From Zestomonas insulae (GTDB lineage Bacteria > Pseudomonadota > Gammaproteobacteria > Pseudomonadales > Pseudomonadaceae): a stretch of DNA of 64,000 bases. Positions 1 through 9,397 of this stretch are shown in pieces; positions within the stretch are counted from its first letter, which is position 1, and every line of letters starts with the position of its first letter. Made by a program: the position numbers and the translations under genes. Location: NCBI RefSeq assembly GCF_016901015.1, contig NZ_JAFEUP010000003.1, positions 62,001 to 126,000 on the forward strand, in the 5' to 3' direction. The notes under the pieces were generated by a model. That model ran no database searches. It was not told the DNA's origin and saw nothing but the letters and a program-made list of their open reading frames with translations.

Positions 1-518
1 GGGGTCAGCTGGTCGGCCAGCGCCCAGAGCTTGGCGGCGACCTTGAGTTCGCCCGGGTAGCCGGGCTGGGCGCCGTAGCGGGCCAGCACGCGCTTGACGT
101 TGCCGTCGAGGATCGGCGCGCGCACGCCCATGCTCAGGCTGGCGATGGCGCCGGCGGTGGAGCGGCCGATGCCGGGCAGTGCGGTGAGCTGTTCGATCGA
201 GCGCGGGAACTCGCCGCCGTACTCGCGCACGACGATCTCCGCTGCCTTCTGCAGGTTGCGCGCGCGGGTGTAGTAGCCGAGTCCGGTCCACAGGTGCAGC
301 ACCTCGTCTTCGGGCGCGGCGGCCAGCGCCTGGACGCTGGGCAGCGCGGCCATGAAGCGGTCGAAGTAGCCGAGCACGGTGCTCACTTGGGTCTGCTGCA
401 GCATGATCTCCGAGACCCACACGCGGTACGGGCTGATGCCCTGTTGCCAGGGCAGGTCCTTGCGCCCGTGGGCGTCGTACCAGGCCAGCACCGCGCTGGA
501 AAACTGCTCGGCGTTCAT
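1..518 (-). CDS. mutY: A/G-specific adenine DNA glycosylase MutY (partial, N-terminal part)
   Basis: Base-excision repair enzyme that removes adenine mispaired with 8-oxoguanine. The first ~172 codons are in the window; the gene runs off the left edge. Visible landmarks are the [10 protein letters not shown] segment with the catalytic Glu and mismatch-reading residues, [11 protein letters not shown], the helix-hairpin-helix [12 protein letters not shown], and [13 protein letters not shown] with the catalytic Asp. The iron-sulfur cysteines and the NUDIX-like C-terminal domain would lie beyond the edge. The ATG at 516-518 overlaps the stop of the upstream asmA-like gene in an ATGA, so the two are probably translationally coupled. 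Identification rests on conserved motifs and on the Pseudomonas gene order. Confidence 0.95.
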   Translation of the reverse strand, partial: MNAEQFSSAVLAWYDAHGRKDLPWQQGISPYRVWVSEIMLQQTQVSTVLGYFDRFMAALPSVQALAAAPEDEVLHLWTGLGYYTRARNLQKAAEIVVREYGGEFPRSIEQLTALPGIGRSTAGAIASLSMGVRAPILDGNVKRVLARYGAQPGYPGELKVAAKLWALADQLT

Positions 519-2743
519 CGCTTGAACAGGCCCTTGAGGGCGTCCTTCAGCTCGGGGCTGACCTTGTCGCCGAGCTTCTCCTCTAGCTTCTCGTTGAGCT
601 TGTCGCCGGCCAACTTGGCGGCGATCTTGCCGAGGCCGTCGCGGTCCAGGCGGCAGGCCTTGGCGCCGAGTTCCAGCGGGCCGCGGCAGCGCACCGGCCA
701 CTCTAGGCCGACGTAGCGTGAGTTGACCTGGCAGGCCGGGTCGGGCATCTCGCTCTTGTCGCCTTCGATGACCACGCCGAGTCGGTAGTCCATGCCCAGC
801 ACGCGCAGGTCGAGGTCGCCGTTGCCCTTGACTGCCAATCCAGGGATGCGCGCACGCAGGTCGGGGTTGCTGGCCACGCCGTTGGTGAAGTTGAGGTTGC
901 CCTGCAGCTCCTCGAACGGCGTGTCGCGGCCGCGCGTGCCTTCGCCGAGCGCCTTGCGGTTGAGCGTGGCGATGCCCTGGCAGAGCTGCTGCTCGAGGTT
1001 GGCCTTGAGCAGCACGCCGTCGCGCAGGGCGAAGCTGGCGGTGCCGTTGAGGCCGTCGATCCAGGCCTTCTGGCTGTTGCCGCTGGTGCGGATGTCGCTA
1101 TTCAGGTCGAGGCGCCCGGTGACCGGGGTCTTCTGCCCCTGGCTCTCGATCAGCTTCTCTACCGGCACGCCGCTGATGCGCTTCTGCGCGGTGAGCAGCG
1201 GCACTGGCTGGCGCACGTCGAGGCTGGCCTTGGCGTCGAAGTTGCCGCCGTACAGGTCGCCGCGCAGTTCCTGCAGGTTCAGCAGGCCGTCCTGGCCGGC
1301 GGCCTTGAGGCTGGCGTTGTCGATCGGCAGCTTGTCGATGACCAGCTGGGCGAGCGCCAGGTCGAGCTGCAGGTCGAGGCGCCGCAGGCGGTCGGCAGGC
1401 AGCAGCGGCGCGTCGCTCCAGGCCTGCTGGGTGGGTGCCGAGGGCAGTTCGCTGGTGCCGCTGGTGGTGGCCGCGGCGACGGTGGTCTTGACCTCGGCCT
1501 GGCGCGTTGCGCTGGCGGCGTCGGCGGCTTTCGCCGCCTTGGCCGGCAGGTAGCGGTCGAGGTCGAGGTGATCGCCCTTGAACTGCACGCGCAGCGCCTG
1601 TTTGGCGAAATCGGCGACGGCCAGGCGGCCGCTGAAGTGGCTGTCATCCAGCTTCAGGTTGAGCTCGTCGAGCGCCAGGCTGTTCGTCGTGCCGTTCAGG
1701 CGACCGACCAGCTCGACCTTCTTCAGCGTATTGGCGTCCGCCATCTCCGGCAGTTTCTGGCCGAGCCCCTCGAGGAAGGCACGCAGGTCGAATTCGGCGA
1801 TGGACAGCGCGCCAGTCAGCTTGGGCGCCTTGTCCAGCTCGCGCAGGTTGAGCTCGCCGAGCGCGCGCAACTGGTTGACCGACAGCTTGAGGCCGTTCCA
1901 TTCGGCGATCTGCGCGGCCTGGTCGAGCAGCAGCTGGCCCTGGGCGGCGAAGGTCGCGGTCTTGCCTTCCAGCGGTTGGCCGGAGGCCTCGCCGGACAAG
2001 CGCATGTCCTCGAACTGGTAGCGCTTGAGCGCGCGGTCGAAGCGCAGCTCGCCCTGCAGTTCGGTCTTGGCGCGCATCAGCGGCTGGTTGGTGCCGAGGA
2101 AGGCGGTCAGCTTGACCGGAATGTTGATGCCTTCGCGGATCGCGCCGGTGGTCAGCTGGATGCTCTCGGCGCTGAATTGCTGGCCGCTGCGCGCGTCCTG
2201 GTAGTCGATCCGCGCGTTGTTGACGATCAGGCTGTCGATATCCAGTTTCAGCGGTTGTGCCGGGGTGCTCGGTTCCTCGCTCGGCGCGGCGCTTGGCGGC
2301 GCGCTGGCGGCTGGCGGTTCGGCGTCGGCGGCGGGCTTGGCCGGGCGGCCGATGTCTTCCCAGTTACCGTGACCCTGCTTGTCGCGGCTGAGGCTGAGCT
2401 TCAGGCCTTCGACGCGGATATCGCTCATCTGCACTTCCTTGCGCAGCAGCGGCAGCACGCGCACCGACAGGCCGAGCATGTCCAGGTCGGCAAACGGCTG
2501 GTCGGGGCTGATCACGTTGGCCACCGTGGCCTGGTGCAGCTCCAGGCCGAGCCAGGGGAACAGGCTCCAGCCGATGTCGCCGTTGAGCGTCAGCTCGAGA
2601 TTGGCCTTGTCGCGCGCGAGCTGGCGGATCTCGTCCTTGTAGTCATTGGGATCGAACAGGTGGGTCAGGGCGAAGCCCAGGGCCACCACGATCAGCAACA
2701 GTCCGAGGAAGATCAGGCCCAGGATTTTGCCGATGGATTTCAT
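515..2743 (-). CDS. AsmA family envelope protein
   Basis: A 742-residue protein with one N-terminal membrane anchor (about residues 5-27) and a long periplasmic part, as in AsmA-like proteins. Family members are thought to bridge inner and outer membranes and take part in phospholipid traffic; this is family knowledge, not visible here. A Pro/Ala-rich linker lies at about residues 133-165 and another low-complexity stretch near 400-440. The AsmA C-terminal region, ending in [11 protein letters not shown], is present. An AAGGA Shine-Dalgarno precedes the ATG and a TATACT-like box lies at 2780-2785 (minus strand). It overlaps mutY by 4 nt. The asmA-mutY pairing is standard in Pseudomonas. Confidence 0.88.
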   Translation of the reverse strand: MKSIGKILGLIFLGLLLIVVALGFALTHLFDPNDYKDEIRQLARDKANLELTLNGDIGWSLFPWLGLELHQATVANVISPDQPFADLDMLGLSVRVLPLLRKEVQMSDIRVEGLKLSLSRDKQGHGNWEDIGRPAKPAADAEPPAASAPPSAAPSEEPSTPAQPLKLDIDSLIVNNARIDYQDARSGQQFSAESIQLTTGAIREGINIPVKLTAFLGTNQPLMRAKTELQGELRFDRALKRYQFEDMRLSGEASGQPLEGKTATFAAQGQLLLDQAAQIAEWNGLKLSVNQLRALGELNLRELDKAPKLTGALSIAEFDLRAFLEGLGQKLPEMADANTLKKVELVGRLNGTTNSLALDELNLKLDDSHFSGRLAVADFAKQALRVQFKGDHLDLDRYLPAKAAKAADAASATRQAEVKTTVAAATTSGTSELPSAPTQQAWSDAPLLPADRLRRLDLQLDLALAQLVIDKLPIDNASLKAAGQDGLLNLQELRGDLYGGNFDAKASLDVRQPVPLLTAQKRISGVPVEKLIESQGQKTPVTGRLDLNSDIRTSGNSQKAWIDGLNGTASFALRDGVLLKANLEQQLCQGIATLNRKALGEGTRGRDTPFEELQGNLNFTNGVASNPDLRARIPGLAVKGNGDLDLRVLGMDYRLGVVIEGDKSEMPDPACQVNSRYVGLEWPVRCRGPLELGAKACRLDRDGLGKIAAKLAGDKLNEKLEEKLGDKVSPELKDALKGLFKR

Positions 2744-2911
2744 GGACGAGTCCTTGTGTTATCGCTGGCTAAGAGGCGGAGTATAACGCTGGCGCATCGC
2801 CGGCACGTGATGACGCGGCGCGCGCCGTGCTGCGCCGCTTGAATGGCGGCTCCGCGCGGAAGTGGTCAGGAGTTGGATGGCGAAAGCGCGCGCCGGTTCA
2901 CCCGCTGCGCC

Positions 2912-3310
2912 TCAGTAGACGTCCAGCGGCAGATGGCTCCGCGCGGCCAGTGCCTGGCTTTCCAGGTGGCCGGCGGGCGCGGCCAGGTGTAGTGCCTGGC
3001 CGGCGTCCTGGGCCAGGCGCTGCGCTTCGTCGAGCAGGCGCCGGCCGACCCCGCGACCGCGGGTCACCCGACGCACGCAGAGGTGCGACAGCTGCCAGTG
3101 TCCGGTCATCGGCGCAAGCAGCGCGGCGCCGAGCAGGCGGTCGTTGAAACGTCCGGCCAGCAGACTGCCCTCGGCGAGCGCGGCGGCGATCAGGGCGGCG
3201 GCGTCGGCGTAGGGGGCGAGCAGCCAGTCCGGGGCGTCGGCGTAGATCTTCGCCAGGTCGGCCCGGTCCTGGTCGCTGGGCTGGCTGAGACGTTCGACGA
3301 TCACGGGCAT
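2912..3310 (-). CDS. PanZ/PanM-like GNAT acetyltransferase-fold protein
   Basis: A 132-residue GNAT protein. Its N-terminus (RLSQPSDQDRADLAKI), the ARFNDRLLGAALL-like strand (here GRFNDRLLGA) and the VRRVTRGRGVGRRLLDEA acetyl-CoA-binding motif align well with my recollection of E. coli PanZ (PanM), which senses acetyl-CoA and drives self-cleavage of pro-PanD in pantothenate synthesis. In this family the fold can act as a sensor instead of an enzyme. The start is the ATG at 3308-3310, in the MPVIVERL context; the reading frame stays open further upstream, but that part is antisense to hisB and is not credible. The gene is divergent from hisB. No panD is in the window, so the PanD link is inference. 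Confidence 0.72.
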   Translation of the reverse strand: MPVIVERLSQPSDQDRADLAKIYADAPDWLLAPYADAAALIAAALAEGSLLAGRFNDRLLGAALLAPMTGHWQLSHLCVRRVTRGRGVGRRLLDEAQRLAQDAGQALHLAAPAGHLESQALAARSHLPLDVY

Positions 3311-3368
3311 GGTGGGCTCCGGGGCGGGCAGGGGGCGACGAGTGTAAACGCCGGCGAGCGCCGTCGGT

Positions 3369-3397
3369 AGCCGCGTGCAGCCGTGCCAGCCTATAAT
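3369..3397 (+). promoter_or_regulatory. Putative sigma70 promoter of the hisBHAF operon
   Basis: A perfect TATAAT lies at 3392-3397, about 37 nt before the hisB start. No convincing -35 box is present at the right distance, so an activator or an extended -10 may be needed. Confidence 0.5.
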
Positions 3398-3433
3398 GGC
3401 GGCCTTTTCCGTGAGCACTTTGTGGAGCTGGTG

Positions 3434-4027
3434 ATGGCCGAACGTACGGCGTCCGTCGAACGCAACACCCTGGAAACCCAGATCAAGGTTTCGATCAACC
3501 TGGATGGCACTGGCAAGGCCCGTTTCGATATCGGCGTGCCGTTCCTCGAGCACATGCTCGACCAGATCGCCCGCCATGGCCTGATCGACCTCGACATCGA
3601 GTGCAAGGGCGATCTGCATATCGACGACCACCACACCGTCGAAGATGTCGGCATCACCCTCGGCCAGGCCTTCACCAAGGCGATCGGCGACAAGAAGGGC
3701 ATGACCCGTTACGGCCATTCCTATGTGCCGCTCGACGAGGCGCTGTCGCGCGTGGTGATCGACTTCTCCGGGCGTCCCGGCCTGCAGATGCACGTGCCGT
3801 TCACCCGCGCGGTGGTCGGTGGCTTCGATGTCGACCTGTTCCAGGAATTCTTCCAGGGCTTTGTCAACCACGCCCTGGTCAGCCTGCACATCGACAACCT
3901 GCGCGGCAGCAACACCCACCACCAGATCGAGACGGTGTTCAAGGCCTTCGGCCGCGCGCTGCGCATGGCCGTCGAGCTGGACCCGCGCATGGCCGGGCAG
4001 ATGCCGTCGACCAAGGGCATTCTCTGA
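3434..4027 (+). CDS. hisB: Imidazoleglycerol-phosphate dehydratase
   Basis: Converts imidazole glycerol phosphate to imidazole acetol phosphate in histidine biosynthesis. At 197 residues this is the monofunctional enzyme without the fused phosphatase of enterics. The two manganese-binding histidine clusters are visible ([10 protein letters not shown] near residue 60-70 and the GSNTHHQIE segment near 155-165). I chose the ATG at 3434 because GGAG lies 6 nt upstream and because [10 protein letters not shown] is the conserved N-terminus. It is the first gene of the operon. Its TGA overlaps the hisH ATG by one base. Confidence 0.97.
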   Translation: MAERTASVERNTLETQIKVSINLDGTGKARFDIGVPFLEHMLDQIARHGLIDLDIECKGDLHIDDHHTVEDVGITLGQAFTKAIGDKKGMTRYGHSYVPLDEALSRVVIDFSGRPGLQMHVPFTRAVVGGFDVDLFQEFFQGFVNHALVSLHIDNLRGSNTHHQIETVFKAFGRALRMAVELDPRMAGQMPSTKGIL

Positions 4028-4665
4028 TGCAGAGCGTCGCCGTCATCGACTATGGCATGGGCAATCTGCACTCGGTGGCCAAGGCGCTGGAGCACGTCGG
4101 CGCGGGCCGGGTGCAGATCACCAGCGATGCGCAGGTGATTCGCGAGGCTGACCGCGTGGTGTTCCCCGGGGTTGGCGCGATCCGCGACTGCATGGCGGAG
4201 ATTCGTCGCCTGGGCTTCGACAGCCTGGTCCGCGAAGTCAGCCAGGACCGGCCGTTCCTCGGCATCTGTGTGGGCATGCAGGCGCTGCTCGAGCGCAGCG
4301 AGGAGAACGGCGGGGTCGATTGCATCGGCCTGTTCCCCGGCCAGGTGCGCTTCTTCGGCAAGGACCTGGTCGAGGACGGCGAGGCGCTGAAGGTGCCGCA
4401 CATGGGCTGGAACGAGGTCGAGCAAAGCCTCGATCACCCGTTGTGGCACAACATTCCCGATCGGGCGCGCTTCTACTTCGTGCACAGCTACTACATCGAG
4501 GCCGGCCAGCCGGCCCAGGTCGCCGGACGCGGCCACTACGGCAAGGATTTCGCTGCGGCGCTCGCCGAGGGTTCGCGCTTCGCCGTGCAATTCCACCCGG
4601 AGAAGAGCCATACCCATGGCCTGCAGCTGCTGCAGAACTTCGCCGGCTGGGATGGCCGCTGGTAA
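4027..4665 (+). CDS. hisH: Imidazole glycerol phosphate synthase, glutaminase subunit
   Basis: Class I glutamine amidotransferase subunit (212 residues) that supplies ammonia to HisF. The oxyanion and nucleophile region [12 protein letters not shown] holds the catalytic Cys, and [10 protein letters not shown] holds the His-Glu pair. The start overlaps the hisB stop (TGATG), typical of translational coupling. hisF, its partner, lies 1.1 kb downstream, beyond DUF2164 and hisA. Confidence 0.97.
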   Translation: MQSVAVIDYGMGNLHSVAKALEHVGAGRVQITSDAQVIREADRVVFPGVGAIRDCMAEIRRLGFDSLVREVSQDRPFLGICVGMQALLERSEENGGVDCIGLFPGQVRFFGKDLVEDGEALKVPHMGWNEVEQSLDHPLWHNIPDRARFYFVHSYYIEAGQPAQVAGRGHYGKDFAAALAEGSRFAVQFHPEKSHTHGLQLLQNFAGWDGRW

Positions 4666-4923
4666 ATGAGCCGGGCCAAGAAGCCGGCGTCGCTGACGCT
4701 GGACAGCGCACAGGAGCAGGCCGCGCTGCAGAGCCTCAAGGCGTTTCTCGAGGAGCGCTTCGAGCTGCAGCTGGGCACCTTCGAGGTGCAGGAAGTGCTC
4801 GAGCTGTTCACTCGCGAAGTGGCGCCACTCTTTTACAACAAGGCGATTGCCGATGTGCAGGCCCACCTGGCTGACAGGTTCCAGAGCATCGAAAGCGACT
4901 TGTGGGCACTCGAGAAGAGCTGA
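4666..4923 (+). CDS. DUF2164 family protein
   Basis: An 85-residue soluble protein whose ATG follows the hisH TAA directly, with no gap. The DUF2164 features are visible: [19 protein letters not shown], the PLFYNKAI motif and the C-terminal DLWALEKS. The function is unknown. Its place between hisH and hisA means it is co-transcribed with the histidine genes. The family also occurs outside his operons, so a role in histidine synthesis should not be assumed. Confidence 0.85.
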   Translation: MSRAKKPASLTLDSAQEQAALQSLKAFLEERFELQLGTFEVQEVLELFTREVAPLFYNKAIADVQAHLADRFQSIESDLWALEKS

Positions 4924-4961
4924 GCCCGATCCCGTATCCACGACTTGAACAGGTTCTACCG

Positions 4962-5699
4962 ATGCTGATCATCCCCGCAATCGATCTCAAAGACGGCGCC
5001 TGCGTGCGTCTGCGCCAAGGCCTGATGGACGATGCCACGGTGTTCTCCGACGACCCGGTGGCGATGGCCGCCAAGTGGGTCGACGGCGGTTGCCGCCGCC
5101 TGCACCTGGTCGACCTCAATGGCGCCTTCGAGGGCCAACCGGTCAATGGCGAGGTGGTCACCGCGATCGCCAAGCGCTACCCGAACCTGCCGATCCAGAT
5201 CGGCGGCGGCATCCGTTCGCTGGAGACCATCGAGCACTACGTGCGCGCCGGGGTCAGCTACGTGATCATCGGCACCAAGGCGGTCAAGCAGCCGGAGTTC
5301 GTCGGCGAAGCCTGCCGCGCTTTCCCCGGCAAGGTGATCGTCGGCCTGGATGCCAAGGATGGTTTCGTCGCCACCGATGGCTGGGCGGAAGTCAGCTCGG
5401 TGCAGGTCATCGACCTGGCCAAGCGTTTCGAGGCCGATGGTGTTTCCGCGATCGTCTACACCGACATCGCCAAGGACGGCATGATGCAGGGCTGCAACGT
5501 CGAAGCCACCGCGGCGCTGGCCAAGGCGACGAAGATTCCGGTGATCGCCTCCGGCGGCATCCACAACCTCGGCGACATCCAGACCCTGCTCGACGCGCGC
5601 GCGCCGGGGATCATCGGCGCGATCACCGGCCGGGCGATCTACGAAGGTACCCTGGACGTCGCCGAAGCCCAGGCGCTGTGCGACAGCTACAAGGGCTGA
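4962..5699 (+). CDS. hisA: ProFAR isomerase (phosphoribosylformimino-AICAR-phosphate isomerase)
   Basis: A 245-residue (beta-alpha)8 barrel that catalyses the Amadori rearrangement of ProFAR to PRFAR, the substrate of HisF-HisH. Catalytic Asp8 lies in IPAIDLKDG and the second catalytic Asp in the YTDIAKDGM segment; phosphate-binding loops QIGGGIRS and IASGGIHN are both present, the half-barrel repeat typical of HisA/HisF. The ATG at 4962 starts the conserved MLIIPAIDL; an in-frame upstream GTG overlaps DUF2164 and is less likely. Confidence 0.97.
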   Translation: MLIIPAIDLKDGACVRLRQGLMDDATVFSDDPVAMAAKWVDGGCRRLHLVDLNGAFEGQPVNGEVVTAIAKRYPNLPIQIGGGIRSLETIEHYVRAGVSYVIIGTKAVKQPEFVGEACRAFPGKVIVGLDAKDGFVATDGWAEVSSVQVIDLAKRFEADGVSAIVYTDIAKDGMMQGCNVEATAALAKATKIPVIASGGIHNLGDIQTLLDARAPGIIGAITGRAIYEGTLDVAEAQALCDSYKG

Positions 5700-5704
5700 A
5701 CCAA

Positions 5705-5800
5705 CGTGGGGTGGGTTAGCCGCGCAGCGGTGTAACCCACCGATCGGAGTCACTCGTTGGCGCGACGATGGCTGTCGCTGCGCTTAACCCATCCTACGGG
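5705..5800. repeat. Dispersed inverted-repeat element between hisA and hisF
   Basis: About 95 bp with imperfect 24-bp terminal inverted repeats: the left arm (5705-5728) and the right arm (5777-5799) share the GGGTTA..GCGCAGCG core. A smaller hairpin, GTGGGTTA/TAACCCAC, lies at 5711-5718 and 5733-5740. It resembles the GGATGGGTT...AACCCATCC elements scattered through many Pseudomonas genomes between genes. It separates hisA from hisF inside one operon and could form a strong mRNA stem. Confidence 0.7.
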
Positions 5801-5809
5801 AACAGAGTC

Positions 5810-6580
5810 ATGGCACTGGCTAAACGCATCATTCCCTGCCTCGACGTCGACAACGGTCGCGTGGTCAAGGGCGTCAAGTTCGAGAACATCCGCGACGCCG
5901 GCGACCCGGTGGAGATCGCCCGCCGCTATGACGAGCAGGGCGCCGACGAGATTACCTTCCTGGACATCACCGCCAGCGTCGACGGCCGCGACACCACGCT
6001 GCACACCGTCGAGCGCATGGCCAGTCAGGTGTTCATTCCGCTCACCGTGGGTGGCGGCGTGCGCACCGTGCAGGACATCCGCAACCTGCTGAATGCCGGC
6101 GCCGACAAGGTGTCGATCAACACCGCGGCGGTGTTCACCCCGGAGTTCGTCGGCGAGGCGGCCGATCGTTTCGGTTCGCAGTGCATCGTCGTCGCCATCG
6201 ACGCCAAACAGGTGTCGGGTCCGGGCGAGACGCCGCGCTGGGAAATCTTCACCCACGGCGGACGCAAGCCGACCGGCCTCGATGCGGTGCTGTGGGCGAA
6301 GAAGATGGAAGACCTCGGTGCCGGGGAAATCCTCCTGACCAGCATGGATCAGGACGGCGTGAAGCGCGGCTACGACCTCGGCGTGACGCGGGCGATCAGC
6401 GAAGCGGTGGGCATTCCGGTGATCGCCTCGGGCGGCGTCGGCAACCTCGAACACCTGGCCGCCGGCATCCTCGAAGGCAAGGCCGCGGCGGTGCTGGCGG
6501 CAAGCATCTTCCACTTCGGCGAGTACACCGTGCCTGAGGCCAAGGCCTATCTGGCCAGTCGCGGCATCGTGGTGCGCTGA
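5810..6580 (+). CDS. hisF: Imidazole glycerol phosphate synthase, cyclase subunit
   Basis: A 256-residue (beta-alpha)8 barrel that takes PRFAR and HisH-derived ammonia to imidazole glycerol phosphate and AICAR. Catalytic Asp residues lie in [15 protein letters not shown] and in the [10 protein letters not shown] segment; phosphate loops TVGGGVR and IASGGVGN are clear. The ATG at 5810 ([12 protein letters not shown]) is the conserved start; an earlier in-frame ATG falls inside the repeat element. It is the last gene of the operon and is followed by a strong terminator. Confidence 0.97.
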   Translation: MALAKRIIPCLDVDNGRVVKGVKFENIRDAGDPVEIARRYDEQGADEITFLDITASVDGRDTTLHTVERMASQVFIPLTVGGGVRTVQDIRNLLNAGADKVSINTAAVFTPEFVGEAADRFGSQCIVVAIDAKQVSGPGETPRWEIFTHGGRKPTGLDAVLWAKKMEDLGAGEILLTSMDQDGVKRGYDLGVTRAISEAVGIPVIASGGVGNLEHLAAGILEGKAAAVLAASIFHFGEYTVPEAKAYLASRGIVVR

Positions 6581-6604
6581 GGGGGCTGCAGCGCTTCGGC
6601 CAGT

Positions 6605-6655
6605 AGACCGCCCATAAAAAACCGGACCTGAGGTCCGGTTTTTTATGGGCGGTCT
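6605..6655. terminator. Bidirectional rho-independent terminator (hisF / ctpA)
   Basis: Perfect 25-bp inverted repeat around one central base, with A6 on one side and T6 on the other, so it can work in both directions between the convergent hisF and ctpA-like genes. Confidence 0.93.
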
Positions 6656-6660
6656 GCCGT

Positions 6661-7983
6661 TCAGTTGTTGCGCGTGACGTTCAGGCCCTTGAGCAGGTTG
6701 AGCGCCTGGCCAAGCTGGTAGTCGTCGTCCTGCGGGCGTGGCTCGGCCTTGCTCTTCTTGCTGCTCGGCTTGTCCGCACCGCCGTTGCCATTACCGAGGT
6801 GGCCGGCCAGGTCGGCTTCCTTGTAGATCTCGCCGTCCTGCTCGCGGGTGATCTTGGCGCGCGCCACTTCGACGTCCGGGACGATGCCCTGGGCCTGGAT
6901 CGAGCGGCCGTTGGGCGTGTAGTACAGCGCAGTGGTCAGCTTCAGTGCGCGATCGTTGCTCAGCGGCAGCACGGTCTGCACCGAGCCTTTGCCGAAGCTG
7001 TCGGTACCCATGAGGATGCCGCGTTTCTGGTCCTGCAGGGCGCCGGCGACGATCTCCGAGGCCGAGGCGCTGCCGCCGTTGATCAGCACTACCAGCGGCA
7101 CGTGTTCGCTGGCGTCGGCCGGGTCGGCGGAGAAACGCAGCTCGGAGTTGGCGATGCGGCCCTTGGTGTAGACGATCAGGCCCTTGGTCAGGAAGTGGTC
7201 GGCGACTTCCACCGCGGCCTGCAGCACGCCGCCGGGGTTGTTGCGCAAGTCGAGGACCAGGCCCTGCAGGCGCTTGCCGCCGTTGTCCTTCTTCAGCTTG
7301 GCCAGCGCCTTGCCGACTTCCTCGCCGGTGGCGACCTGGAACTGGGTGATGCGCAGGTAGCCGTAGCCGTTCTCCAGCAGCTGGCTCTTCACGCTCTTGA
7401 CCTTGATCACCGCGCGGGTCAGGTCGAGGTCGAACGGCTTGCCGCCGTCGCGGACGATGGTCAGCTGGATCTTCTGCCCGGCCTTGCCGCGCATCTTGTC
7501 TACCGCATCCATCATCGACATGCCCTTGGTCGGCTGGCCGTCGATCTTGATGATCAGGTCGCCGGGCTGGATGCCGGCCTTCGACGCCGGGGTGTCGTCG
7601 ATCGGCGAAACCACTTTGACGAAGCCGTCTTCGATGCCGACTTCGATGCCCAGGCCGCCGAATTCGCCGCTGGTGCTTTCCTGCAGCTCCTGGAAGTCCT
7701 CCGGCTCGAGGTAGGCGGAGTGCGGATCGAGGTTGCTGAGCATGCCCTTGATGGCGTTTTCCAGCAGGGTCTTGTCGTCGAGCGGTTCGACGTAGGCGGC
7801 CTTCACCCGGTCGAGGACCTCGGCGAAGGTGCGCAGCTCGTCCAGCGGCAGGGGTGCCTTGTCCTTGGCGACGGCAGGCGCGGGCGCGGCGCTCGCCGGT
7901 TGCGCGGCGTGGGCCAGCGGCAGACCGCCGAAGAGCAGCGCGAGCGCCAGGGCCGGGGCGGTGTGGCGGGACAAATGCGGCAT
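6661..7983 (-). CDS. ctpA: Carboxy-terminal processing protease (S41 family), CtpA type
   Basis: A 440-residue periplasmic serine protease. A signal peptide covers about residues 1-26 (cleavage near AHA). A PDZ domain follows at about 105-185 (GIEVGIEDG...GDLIIKIDG). The S41 catalytic core has the SASASE motif at 305-310, with Ser307 the likely nucleophile, and Lys332 in SFGKGS, 25 residues later as in Prc/CtpA. In P. aeruginosa the orthologue at this position degrades peptidoglycan hydrolases with a lipoprotein partner. It lies downstream of envC on the same strand, which suits a cell-wall remodelling role. Confidence 0.92.
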   Translation of the reverse strand: MPHLSRHTAPALALALLFGGLPLAHAAQPASAAPAPAVAKDKAPLPLDELRTFAEVLDRVKAAYVEPLDDKTLLENAIKGMLSNLDPHSAYLEPEDFQELQESTSGEFGGLGIEVGIEDGFVKVVSPIDDTPASKAGIQPGDLIIKIDGQPTKGMSMMDAVDKMRGKAGQKIQLTIVRDGGKPFDLDLTRAVIKVKSVKSQLLENGYGYLRITQFQVATGEEVGKALAKLKKDNGGKRLQGLVLDLRNNPGGVLQAAVEVADHFLTKGLIVYTKGRIANSELRFSADPADASEHVPLVVLINGGSASASEIVAGALQDQKRGILMGTDSFGKGSVQTVLPLSNDRALKLTTALYYTPNGRSIQAQGIVPDVEVARAKITREQDGEIYKEADLAGHLGNGNGGADKPSSKKSKAEPRPQDDDYQLGQALNLLKGLNVTRNN

Positions 7984-8029
7984 GTCGAACTGACTCCTAA
8001 ATGAGGGACTGCGCGTTCAGGCGGGCATC

Positions 8030-9295
8030 CTAGCCCTGCGCACGGCACCATTGTGCCGGGTCGCTGGGGCGACCTTGTTGACGAATTGCAAAATACAGCG
8101 CCGGCGTGTCCTGCCCGCCGCTATTGCCCACGGTGGCGATCGGGTCGCCGGCCTTGACGATGTCGCCGGCGTCTTTCAGCAGGCTCTGGTTGTGCCCGTA
8201 GAGCGTCAGGTAGCCGTTGCCATGGTCGAGAATGACCAGAAGCCCGGCACCGCGCAACCAATCGGCGAACACCACGCGACCGCCATGAATCGCCCGTACC
8301 TGGCTGCCGGACGGCGCGCCGATCAACACGCCGTCCCATTTGCTACGAGCGTCATCGCCGCGCGGGGTTCCGTAACGCGCCACCACCCGACCATTGACCG
8401 GCCACGGCAACTTGCCGCGTGCCTGGCCGAACGGCCCGCCGTAGTTGGCGCCGTCGCTGGATACCAGCGGGCCTGCGGGGCGCGGCTTGCCGGCGGTGCC
8501 GGGGGCTTGCGTGGTGGCCAGGCGCTGCTCGGCGAGCGCGCGTTGCCGCGCTTCCTCGGCGGCCTTGGCTTCGCGGGCCTGGCGCGCCAGGGTTTCCTCG
8601 ATGGTCTTCAGTACCTGGGCCATGCGCGCCTGGTCCTGCTCGCGCGACTTCAGCTTCTGGTCACGCTCGCGGTACTGCTGGTTGAGCTTGGCCAGCGACT
8701 GCTGGCGCTCCTTGCGCAGGCTGGCCAGCTGTTCGCGCTGGCCGTCCAGGGTGCTCTTCTGCTCGTTCAGACGATTCTGCTGGGTTGCGATGTCCTGCTC
8801 GACATTGGCCAGCTGGCGCAGGGTCTCGTTGAAGGTGTTGAGCTGTTCCAGGCGGGCCTGGCCGAGGTACTCGTAGTAGGTCAGGGTGCGCGAGAATTTT
8901 TCCGGCTGCTGCTGGTTGAGCAGCAGGCGCAGCGGCTCCTGGTTGCCGGCCTGGTAGGCGGCGCGCGCCTGGATGCCGATCAGGCGTTGCTGTTCAAGGC
9001 GTGCGCTCTGGAGTTTTTTTTTCTCACCATCCAGCCGTTGCAGCTCGCCTTCGCTGTCTTTCAGCTCGTCCTGCAGCGCCTTGATCTGCTTCTCCAGGCC
9101 ACCCATCTCGGTTTCGGTGCTGCGCAGCTGCTTCTGCACCGAGGATTTCTCCTTTTCCACCTGGTTGAGCATCTTTTTCAGCTCGTCGATGTCCTGACGC
9201 GCCGCGTCCAGCTTTTGCTGGGCTTCGGTGCGTTGATCGGCCATGACCGGGTTGAGCAGGCAGAGGCAGAGAAGGGCGAGCAGGGCGCGAGGCAT
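8030..9295 (-). CDS. envC: Murein hydrolase activator EnvC
   Basis: Periplasmic activator of amidases at the division site. From the ATG at 9293-9295 it has 422 residues: signal peptide to about residue 20, a long coiled coil (about 20-245, many KL/QL/EL heptads), and a C-terminal LytM domain. The LytM domain is degenerate: the metal-binding His and HxH are replaced (KWDGVLIGAP, LYFAIR), as in E. coli EnvC, so it should activate amidases and not cut murein itself. A GTG at 9347-9349 could add 18 residues but would push the signal peptide inward. It follows gpmI, as in E. coli. Confidence 0.92.
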   Translation of the reverse strand: MPRALLALLCLCLLNPVMADQRTEAQQKLDAARQDIDELKKMLNQVEKEKSSVQKQLRSTETEMGGLEKQIKALQDELKDSEGELQRLDGEKKKLQSARLEQQRLIGIQARAAYQAGNQEPLRLLLNQQQPEKFSRTLTYYEYLGQARLEQLNTFNETLRQLANVEQDIATQQNRLNEQKSTLDGQREQLASLRKERQQSLAKLNQQYRERDQKLKSREQDQARMAQVLKTIEETLARQAREAKAAEEARQRALAEQRLATTQAPGTAGKPRPAGPLVSSDGANYGGPFGQARGKLPWPVNGRVVARYGTPRGDDARSKWDGVLIGAPSGSQVRAIHGGRVVFADWLRGAGLLVILDHGNGYLTLYGHNQSLLKDAGDIVKAGDPIATVGNSGGQDTPALYFAIRQQGRPSDPAQWCRAQG

Positions 9296-9355
9296 GGGCA
9301 CGTGCGACACCGAGGAGGAAGGACGCCTTAGTATGCTCAAGAACGGCACAAGCTA

Positions 9356-9387
9356 AAAGCTGGAAGCGGCAAATTGCTTCCAGCTTT
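9356..9387 (-). terminator. Rho-independent terminator after gpmI
   Basis: 12-bp perfect stem (AAAGCTGGAAGC / GCTTCCAGCTTT) with an 8-nt loop, just after the gpmI stop on the minus strand and ending in a short T run. Confidence 0.75.
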
Positions 9388-9397
9388 CAGCCACCGT

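Noticed and set aside
1568..2842. 424-codon open frame antisense to the AsmA gene
   Set aside because: The composition (many Val, Gln, Glu, Arg without domain motifs) is that of a shadow frame; AsmA on the minus strand has a signal anchor and family features.
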